Shown: positions 58,644 to 64,000 of the stretch, piece after piece
Numbering within the stretch: the stretch's first letter is position 1
Layout: every line of letters begins with the position of its first letter
DNA from: an uncultured Pelagibacteraceae bacterium
GTDB taxonomy: Bacteria > Pseudomonadota > Alphaproteobacteria > Pelagibacterales > Pelagibacteraceae
Assembly: GCA_902576375.1 (NCBI GenBank)
Contig: CACGUZ010000001.1
Span: forward strand, 186,001-250,000
Length of the DNA stretch: 64,000 nucleotides
Direction of reading: 5' to 3'
Notes under the pieces: generated by a model
What the model saw: only the letters and a program-made list of their open reading frames with translations
What the model was told of the DNA's origin: nothing
Databases searched by the model: none
Translations under genes and position numbers: made by a program

Positions 58644-60470
58644 GTGGAAAGAATTATTACTAAATCATTTGCTAGATTAATGGGTCGAGGGACTCATAGA
58701 GGTTTTATAACCCACGAAGAATTAAGTAAATCACTTGGCAAAAGAAACTTATCAGACGAAAATTTATCTCAAGCATTTATTCATATTCTAGATGAGGGAA
58801 TAATATTAGTTGAAAAAAAATCAGATTTTAAAGTTTTAAGAAAAAAAGAAAATTCTTCAAAAGAGGAAGGCAAAACGATTGAAAAAAGTGATGATCCTAT
58901 CAGGATGTATTTGAGAGAAATGGGTGGAGTTGAATTACTCTCAAGAGAAGGTGAAATAGCAATTGCAAAAAGAATAGAGGCAGGAAAAGATGTGATGTTA
59001 ATCGCACTATCCCAAAGCCCTATAACTGCACAACAGTTTTTTGAATGGGATGAAAAATTACAAAAAGATGAAATTCTTGTAAGGGAGATAATTGATATAG
59101 ACACTAATTATATGGAAGATGAAAATACTGGTCCGAGTGCTAAACAAAAAAATGCTGGAGAAGATGAAAAAGATGAAAGCACCTCTGATGAAAGTGATGA
59201 TGATTTTAACCCCACACTTGCTGCAATGGAATCTGAGATTAAGCCAAAAGTTTTAAAAACTGTTCATTTGCTTACAAAAGAATATCGTAAATTAATAAAA
59301 TATCAAAAAGAGAAATTAGATTGTATTTTGAATTCAAAAACTTTTTCAACTTCTAAGGAAAAAGGTTATGAAAAAATTGTTAATGATATTCTAGAAAATA
59401 TAAAATCTTTGCAATTGTCTCCTTCAATTCTAGAAGAACTTGTGCAAAAACATTATGTTGAAAATAAAAAAATTATTTCACTTGAGGGAAATCTTTTAAG
59501 ATTAGCTATGGATCAGAAAATACCGAGAAATGAATTTATAAAATTTTATATTGGTAATGAAATAAATCCAAATTTAAAAAAATTTTTAGACACAAATACT
59601 TTATGGAAACAATTTTTTAACAAAAATAAAGATGAGTTTAAAAATATTAGAGAAAGACTAATAGAGATAAGCCATAAAATTGGAATGTCTGTAACTGATT
59701 TTAAAAAGTTAGTTAGCAGGGTTCAAAAAGGTGAAAAAGAGTCTAGAATTGCAAAAAAGGAAATGGTGGAGGCTAATCTAAGATTAGTTATTTCAATTGC
59801 AAAGAAATATACTAATAGAGGTCTTCAATTTTTGGATTTAATTCAGGAAGGTAATATTGGGTTGATGAAAGCAGTTGATAAGTTTGAGTATAGAAGAGGT
59901 TATAAATTCTCAACTTATGCAACTTGGTGGATTAGACAAGCAATAACAAGGTCAATTGCTGATCAAGCAAGAACTATCAGAATACCTGTTCACATGATTG
60001 AAACAATTAATAAAATAGTAAGAACACAAAGATTAATTTTAAGTGAATTTGGTAGAGAGGCAACCCCAGAGGAATTGGCAAAAAAATTACGTATGCCATT
60101 AGATAAAGTTAGAAAGGTTTTGAAAATTTCGAAGGAACCTGTTTCCTTAGAGAAACCAGTAGGTGATGAGGATGACAGTAGTTTAGGAGATTTTATAGAA
60201 GATACCAAAGCCCTAGCTCCTTTAGAGCAAGCGATTAAATCTAATTTAGGAGAGGCAACAACAAAAATATTGTCTACGTTGACACCAAGAGAAGAGAGAG
60301 TTCTGAGGATGAGATTTGGTGTAGGAATGAATACAGACCACACCTTAGAGGAGGTTGGGTTACAATTTTCAGTTACAAGGGAGAGAATAAGACAAATTGA
60401 GGCAAAAGCCTTAAGAAAACTTAAACATCCAAGCAGATCAAAACAATTGAAAAGTTTTCTTGAAAGTTAA
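58644..60470 (+). CDS. rpoD: RNA polymerase primary sigma factor (sigma70)
   Basis: Housekeeping sigma factor. Region 1.2 ([21 protein letters not shown]), a long acidic non-conserved region with [14 protein letters not shown] (about residues 172-190), region 2 ([21 protein letters not shown] and [16 protein letters not shown], contacting the -10), region 3 and region 4.2 ([18 protein letters not shown], contacting the -35) are in order. Start GTG at 58644 gives 608 residues. The stop ends one base before tRNA-Val. Confidence 0.98.
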   Translation: MERIITKSFARLMGRGTHRGFITHEELSKSLGKRNLSDENLSQAFIHILDEGIILVEKKSDFKVLRKKENSSKEEGKTIEKSDDPIRMYLREMGGVELLSREGEIAIAKRIEAGKDVMLIALSQSPITAQQFFEWDEKLQKDEILVREIIDIDTNYMEDENTGPSAKQKNAGEDEKDESTSDESDDDFNPTLAAMESEIKPKVLKTVHLLTKEYRKLIKYQKEKLDCILNSKTFSTSKEKGYEKIVNDILENIKSLQLSPSILEELVQKHYVENKKIISLEGNLLRLAMDQKIPRNEFIKFYIGNEINPNLKKFLDTNTLWKQFFNKNKDEFKNIRERLIEISHKIGMSVTDFKKLVSRVQKGEKESRIAKKEMVEANLRLVISIAKKYTNRGLQFLDLIQEGNIGLMKAVDKFEYRRGYKFSTYATWWIRQAITRSIADQARTIRIPVHMIETINKIVRTQRLILSEFGREATPEELAKKLRMPLDKVRKVLKISKEPVSLEKPVGDEDDSSLGDFIEDTKALAPLEQAIKSNLGEATTKILSTLTPREERVLRMRFGVGMNTDHTLEEVGLQFSVTRERIRQIEAKALRKLKHPSRSKQLKSFLES

Positions 60471-60471
60471 A

Positions 60472-60546
60472 GGGCCGTTAGCTCAATAGTAGAGTACTGC
60501 ATTGACATTGCAGGGGTAGTTGGAGCGTAACCAACACGGCCCACCA
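60472..60546 (+). tRNA. tRNA-Val (GAC anticodon) with non-canonical D- and T-loops
   Basis: Stems are all sound: acceptor GGGCCGT/ACGGCCC, D stem GCTC/GAGT, anticodon stem CTGCA/TGCAG with loop TTGACAT (anticodon GAC), T stem GTTGG/CCAAC, then A and an encoded CCA; total 75 bases. The loops are odd. The D-loop is AATAGTA, without the usual GG pair, and the T-loop is AGCGTAA instead of TTC-R-A-N-Y. It begins one base after the rpoD stop codon, so it is probably cut from the rpoD transcript. Confidence 0.88.
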
Positions 60547-60555
60547 TATTTAAAA

Positions 60556-61413
60556 CTATCTTTTCATTTCGTTGAATATTTTTTTTATCTTTAGATTATC
60601 AAATATGTTAAACAAAAAATTTCTATAAAATATTTTTCGAGTTAACCTTCTAAAAAAACTTCTTTTGTTCATAAGTCCGTATTGCTTATCAAGTTTATCT
60701 TTAATTCCTTTAAAATATTCATTATGTCTATAATCAATAGCCCATTCATTTTTGGCTTTGTTATTTACTTCTTTATTTAAAAAACATTTTTTAGAGTCAA
60801 CAGAAAAAACGACAATTGACTCAAAAAAATCAACTGAAAAAATTTTTTTTGAATAAAAATTTAAGCTTTTATTTAATAAAGGTGATCTCCTATGGATAAT
60901 ATCAATTATATTTTTGGAGTAATTAATAAATGAATATTTTGAGGGATTATTAAACTCTTTTTTAAGGAAACTTGTACCTGTATCCTCGACTACGATCTTT
61001 CCTCCATCTTTTATATATGGTAAGGAATGATGAACTGTACTAATTTGTTGTAAGTTTTTGTGGCCACCATCATCTAAAACTATATCAATTTTTCCCTCTT
61101 TTTTATAAAATTTATTCCAGAATTTCTTATCACTTTGACTTCCAATATAGATTTTAAATCCATACTTCTCTAATTTTTTTGCATTAGGGTTAAGATCAAT
61201 GCCGATTATTTCAGCTTTTTTGCCAAAGTAATTTCTCCACATAAATAACGAACCACCATTTGCTACTCCAATTTCAACAAATTTAATTTTTTTGTTTCTA
61301 TAATTAGAAAAAATTTTTTCATAAACCTGAAAATATCCACTCCATTTAACTGAATATTTTTTAGAATTTAGGAATAATTTATATATTGTAAGTTTCTTAA
61401 TATTCTTATCCAT
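60556..61413 (-). CDS. Class I SAM-dependent methyltransferase of unknown target
   Basis: A 285-residue soluble protein. The SAM motif is FVEIGVANGGSLFMWR (about residues 40-55) with the acidic ribose-binding IIGIDLNPNA (about 64-73) and IDIVLDDGGH (about 110-119), followed by GGKIVVEDTGTSF. This resembles the small-molecule/sugar methyltransferase group that includes MycE and CmcI-like enzymes. It lies alone on the minus strand between two plus-strand tRNA genes, nine bases from tRNA-Val. The isolation and unusual partners hint at an accessory, possibly surface-glycan-modifying gene. Confidence 0.72.
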   Translation of the reverse strand: MDKNIKKLTIYKLFLNSKKYSVKWSGYFQVYEKIFSNYRNKKIKFVEIGVANGGSLFMWRNYFGKKAEIIGIDLNPNAKKLEKYGFKIYIGSQSDKKFWNKFYKKEGKIDIVLDDGGHKNLQQISTVHHSLPYIKDGGKIVVEDTGTSFLKKEFNNPSKYSFINYSKNIIDIIHRRSPLLNKSLNFYSKKIFSVDFFESIVVFSVDSKKCFLNKEVNNKAKNEWAIDYRHNEYFKGIKDKLDKQYGLMNKRSFFRRLTRKIFYRNFLFNIFDNLKIKKIFNEMKR

Positions 61414-61505
61414 ATATTTTCAGATTAAACTATTTTAAATCTTAAATATAAATATATCTTAACTTGCGTAGTAAAGTAAAACATTGTAAACATCATCAAT
61501 TATTT

Positions 61506-61582
61506 GGGCCTGTAGCTCAGTTGGTTAGAGCAGTACACTCATAATGTATTGGTCCCAGGTTCGAGTCCTGGCGGGCCCACCA
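61506..61582 (+). tRNA. tRNA with CAU anticodon, probably tRNA-Ile2 (lysidine type)
   Basis: Acceptor GGGCCTG/CGGGCCC with encoded ACCA, D arm GCTC/GAGC with loop AGTTGGTTA, anticodon stem GTACA/TGTAT with loop CTCATAA (anticodon CAT), T arm CCAGG/CCTGG with loop TTCGAGT. The G1-C72 pair excludes initiator tRNA. C4-G69 and C5-G68 in the acceptor stem and the TTGGTC after the anticodon stem favour the TilS substrate tRNA-Ile2 (which reads AUA) over elongator Met. A plain elongator Met cannot be excluded without comparison. Confidence 0.9.
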
Positions 61583-61593
61583 TTTCATTAATT

Positions 61594-62184
61594 CTAATTT
61601 TGTGAAAACTCTTTTAAGACTTTAAATAAAGCTTCAATGTCATCATCATTTGAATTTAAAACAGAGGCAAATTCCTCTTTTTGAGTTCTTGCTAAACTTA
61701 AGCCCTCTATTATTAAATCTCTGATTAATGGATTTTCTGGATCTTTAGTATATATTCGCCAATCAATTTTTATCTCTGGTCTTTCATTAGTAGCTTTTAA
61801 AATACTATTTACGATAGTGTAATTTTCGTTAAGCTTTTCTTTATTTTGAACATCAATTTCAGGATTAGTATACTCCGCTAATCTGCTTGAAAAACTTTTT
61901 AAAAAATATCCCTCAAATAATTCAGCATATCTTTTTTTTTCTTGTTCGTTTAAAGATTTTCTTTTCTTTCCAAGTGTATAAAATCCAATACCTCTTATAT
62001 CTACAGTTTCTTTTGCAATTTTCTTTAATTTCTCAATTTTTTTATTTTTTGAAATATTTTCCCCAAGTAATTTAGATGCCCTATTTACAGTGGATTGTAC
62101 AAAAATATCAGGCTCTATAGAAAATGAGTTAAATGTAGTCGAAAAAAAAACAATTAAAAATACTAACAATTTCTTTTTCATCAT
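61594..62184 (-). CDS. mlaC: MlaC-like phospholipid-binding protein (Ttg2D family)
   Basis: Periplasmic shuttle that moves phospholipids between outer and inner membranes in the Mla system. A signal peptide (about residues 1-23, hydrophobic core LLVFLIVFF, ending SFS) is followed by the Tol_Tol_Ttg2 domain with FVQSTVNRASKLLGEN, VDIRGIGFYTLGKKRKSLNE and KIDWRIY blocks. Length 196 residues. It lies 12 bases after mlaA; the matching mlaFED ABC transporter genes are not in the window. Confidence 0.88.
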   Translation of the reverse strand: MMKKKLLVFLIVFFSTTFNSFSIEPDIFVQSTVNRASKLLGENISKNKKIEKLKKIAKETVDIRGIGFYTLGKKRKSLNEQEKKRYAELFEGYFLKSFSSRLAEYTNPEIDVQNKEKLNENYTIVNSILKATNERPEIKIDWRIYTKDPENPLIRDLIIEGLSLARTQKEEFASVLNSNDDDIEALFKVLKEFSQN

Positions 62185-62196
62185 TATGTAATGAAA

Positions 62197-62985
62197 TTAT
62201 TGTGTTTCTATTTCTTCCCAATCACTATCATCTTGAGTTTCAATAATTTTTTGACTATTCAAGATTCTTTGTTGCCTATCTTGTAAATAAAGACTTTTTA
62301 CAGATGCATAAAAATCAAGTGAGTTTTTTTCAAGATTTTCAATTGAGTCGAAATTTTTGGCCCTAAAATCAATTCCACTTGTAACTTTAGATGTATAATA
62401 ATCTACATCTCTAAAGTATTGAGTGTCATTTCTTACAGTTACATTATACCAAGCATCACCACCAAAAAAGTTAGCTAGTGAAGCAACAGTATCCCTAGCA
62501 GTGCTAGGTCCTAATACTGGGAGCACCAAATAGCATCCAGGCCCTACACCATGTACTGCAAGACTTTGTCCATAATCTTCTTTTGTGTATTCTTCAAATC
62601 CTATATATGATGCAATATCGAACAAACCTAAAATTCCAACTGTAGTGTTAATTATAAATCTTCCAGAGTTTAATCCTGCCAAGGCAAACTCTCCTTGTAA
62701 AAGATTATTTGGAATTGTAACTAAATTGCCAAGATTATTTAATGAATTACTTACCCCAGTTTTTACTGGTGATGGCATTAATCTGTAAACGCTTGCTACC
62801 GGTTTAAATATTACTTTGTCTAAACCTTGATTGAGTGCAAAAGAAGCTTTGTTAAAAGTTTCTGAGCAGTCTTTAATTTTAGATGGCTCATTTTTTTTTA
62901 AAATTAATTCACCGTCAGAACCGGCGTGCAAATTTGAAACTAGCGCAAAAGTTGCAATTATTATAACTATAATTTTCTTAATCAT
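62197..62985 (-). CDS. mlaA: MlaA/VacJ-family outer-membrane lipid asymmetry protein, no lipobox
   Basis: MlaA removes misplaced phospholipids from the outer leaflet. The VacJ pattern is clear: ETFNKASFALNQGLDKVIFK, FIINTTVGILGLFDIAS, DYGQSLAVHGVGPGCYLVLP and the LPVLGPSTARDTVAS block (about residues 145-180). The N-terminus is a normal signal peptide ending SNLHAG; there is no lipobox Cys, although MlaA is a lipoprotein in E. coli. The only nearby Cys is in KDCSET about 40 residues in. Length 262 residues. Coupled with mlaC downstream. Confidence 0.9.
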   Translation of the reverse strand: MIKKIIVIIIATFALVSNLHAGSDGELILKKNEPSKIKDCSETFNKASFALNQGLDKVIFKPVASVYRLMPSPVKTGVSNSLNNLGNLVTIPNNLLQGEFALAGLNSGRFIINTTVGILGLFDIASYIGFEEYTKEDYGQSLAVHGVGPGCYLVLPVLGPSTARDTVASLANFFGGDAWYNVTVRNDTQYFRDVDYYTSKVTSGIDFRAKNFDSIENLEKNSLDFYASVKSLYLQDRQQRILNSQKIIETQDDSDWEEIETQ

Positions 62986-63050
62986 TATTGATCCTATATA
63001 TTACAATGAGAAACAAAATAAAATAAGAATTAATCAAAATTATAGCTTAA

Positions 63051-63782
63051 ATGTGGCTTAAAATAACAAGTAATTATTCCCCAAACTTTAGTACACCTAA
63101 AAGACAAAAAAAAAACATTAAATATATAATCATCCATTACACAGGAATGAAAGATGAGTTATCAGCTTTAAATAGACTGACTGATCTTAAGTCAAAAGTA
63201 AGTGCTCATTACTTTATAAAAAAAAATGGAAAAATACTCAATTTAGTTCCAGACCTTTATGAAGCTTGGCATGCAGGAAAATCTAAATGGAAAAATATTA
63301 AATCTCTAAATCGATACTCTATTGGAATTGAAATTCAAAATCCTGGTCATGAAAATTTTTATAAAAAATTCTCTATCAAGCAAATGAATTCATTAAAAAA
63401 ACTTTTAAGATTTTTGATAAAGAGATACAAAATAAATATTAAGAATATTTTAGGACATTCAGATATTGCTCCAAATCGTAAAAAAGATCCGGGCGAAAAA
63501 TTTCCTTGGGAAGAATTGGCAAAACTTAAACTTGCGTATTGGCATAAACTTGATAAAAAAAAACTTGAAAAGTACAGATTTAAAAAAATTAAATCATCAG
63601 ATAGAAACAAATTTTTTATTAATCTTCATAAAATCGGTTATGTAAAAGTTCAATCAACAAGCCCCCTTAATAAAAAAAAACTTTTAGTCAAAGCTTTTCA
63701 GCGAAGATTTCGACAGGGTCTAGTAAATGGAATTTGTGACCAAGAATGTCTTATTTTGACTAAAAATTTGCTAAATTACTAA
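63051..63782 (+). CDS. N-acetylmuramoyl-L-alanine amidase (AmpD/AmiD type)
   Basis: Zinc amidase that cuts between MurNAc and the peptide stem, in peptidoglycan turnover or recycling. The amidase_2 zinc ligands fit His29 (IIIHYTG), His136 (GHSDIAP) and Asp146 (KKDPGEKF), with a conserved Glu in IGIEIQNPG. A C-terminal module (about residues 185-240, with VKAFQRRFRQGLVNG) resembles a short peptidoglycan-binding domain. I see no signal peptide or lipobox, so a cytoplasmic AmpD-like recycling role is favoured, although the binding module is more AmiD-like. Length 243 residues. Confidence 0.88.
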   Translation: MWLKITSNYSPNFSTPKRQKKNIKYIIIHYTGMKDELSALNRLTDLKSKVSAHYFIKKNGKILNLVPDLYEAWHAGKSKWKNIKSLNRYSIGIEIQNPGHENFYKKFSIKQMNSLKKLLRFLIKRYKINIKNILGHSDIAPNRKKDPGEKFPWEELAKLKLAYWHKLDKKKLEKYRFKKIKSSDRNKFFINLHKIGYVKVQSTSPLNKKKLLVKAFQRRFRQGLVNGICDQECLILTKNLLNY

Positions 63783-63789
63783 TTAATTA

Positions 63790-63817
63790 TTGTTGAAAAA
63801 ATTCGATTTAGTAATAA
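63790..63817 (+). promoter_or_regulatory. Possible promoter of rnpB
   Basis: TTGTTG at 63790-63795 and TAATAA at 63812-63817 are separated by 16 bases and would place transcription start near 63824, matching the apparent 5' end of the RNase P RNA. Both boxes are imperfect, so this is tentative. Confidence 0.35.
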
Positions 63818-63820
63818 ATT

Positions 63821-64000
63821 GATTCTGCCAGATAAACGACTTATCGCTTTAAGCAATTAAAGAGGAAAGTCCGGGCTCCGCAAGGATACAGTGCCAGGTA
63901 ATACCTGGCGGGGGCAACCCTAGGGACAGTGCCACAGAAAATAAACCGCCATAACATGGCAAGGGTGAAAAGGTGTGGTAAGAGCACACCGGTTCTATTG
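63821..64000 (+). ncRNA. rnpB: RNase P RNA (bacterial type A), 3' truncated by window edge
   Basis: Catalytic RNA that matures tRNA 5' ends. The universal core segment GAGGAAAGTCCGGGCTCC (63861-63878) is present, followed by ACAGTGCC, a GGTAATACCTGGCGGGGGCAA-like P-region split over 63897-63917, and the CAGAAAATAAACCGCC helix (about 63936-63951). These are standard conserved regions of the type A form. The 5' end is placed at about 63821; the 3' part continues beyond the window. This is the only non-tRNA structural RNA seen here. Confidence 0.93.

Noticed and set aside
60472-61582. Integrative element using the tRNA genes as attachment sites
   Set aside because: No integrase and no direct repeat of either tRNA 3' end was seen near the methyltransferase.

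Overview
The window is a gene-dense, strongly A+T-rich piece of a bacterial chromosome. Gene content, gene order, very short intergenic gaps and low GC together suggest an aerobic marine alphaproteobacterium of the SAR11 / Pelagibacterales type. Specific pointers are an aa3-type cytochrome oxidase, a complete cytochrome bc1 operon, split ATP synthase b and b' subunits, a CcrM-type cell-cycle methyltransferase, oxygen-dependent HemF, and carotenoid/retinal genes of the kind that serve proteorhodopsin. The taxonomic placement is inference from content; no rRNA gene is present. I see no phage, insertion sequence, CRISPR array or obvious genomic island. The longest stretch without a gene is about 125 bases.

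Layout. 1-4490 (+): cytochrome c oxidase operon (ctaD, cut by the left edge, then ctaB, a 41-residue CoxF-like gene, ctaG, ctaE and a SURF1 gene), continuing into thrC and a peroxiredoxin (to 6349). 6344-18849 (-): a run of 15 same-strand genes with no gap above about 40 bases: dciA-like, dsbA-like, smc, atpI/atpB/atpE/b'/b (the ATP synthase F0 sector), crtI, crtB, crtY, blh (retinal-forming), ispH, thrB, rnhA. 18850-20975 (+): mutY and an FAD monooxygenase. 20972-23440 (-): ccrM, rnhB and a uracil-DNA glycosylase. 23452-27352 (+): TPR protein, ispE, tRNA-Gln and the CCA-adding enzyme. 27349-29128 (-): greA, hemF, trmL. 29220-31774 (+): petABC. 31751-37702 (-): ychF, pth, rplY, prs, pgeF, midA, lgt. 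37753-38001 (+): ubiK-like. 37979-40386 (-): MarR/OmpR/EnvZ regulatory operon, divergent from ilvE (40456-41337, +). 41334-47079 (-): pgsA, uvrC, folB, pteridine-reductase-like SDR, uvrB. 47116-48306 (+): aminotransferase. 48307-50200 (-): ADP-ribosylglycohydrolase-like protein and trxB. 50222-51821 (+): ELM1-family protein and 2OG-Fe(II) oxygenase. 51818-56213 (-): carB, carA. 56340-60546 (+): yqeY, dnaG, rpoD, tRNA-Val. 60556-61413 (-): methyltransferase. 61506-61582 (+): CAU tRNA. 61594-62985 (-): mlaC, mlaA. 63051-64000 (+): amidase and the 5' part of rnpB.

How the genes fit together. Two respiratory complexes (bc1 and aa3 oxidase) and the F0 sector make and use a proton gradient. The crt/blh genes make retinal from GGPP, and ispH and ispE supply the isoprenoid precursors. 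Neither a rhodopsin gene nor crtE is in the window. The rest is housekeeping: DNA repair (mutY, UDG, uvrB, uvrC), replication and transcription (dnaG, rpoD, dciA), nucleotide and amino-acid synthesis, lipid transport (mla) and tRNA maturation.

The window is mostly conserved core genome. The observations most worth a second look are the tRNA-Val with an abnormal D-loop and T-loop, the short SMC without a recognisable hinge, the GANTC cluster in front of ccrM, the F0-to-retinal-to-isoprenoid gene train, convergent genes that share TTAA as both stop codons, and loss of metal-ligand residues in the uracil-DNA glycosylase and the primase. I did not find a convincing, wholly undescribed multi-gene system.
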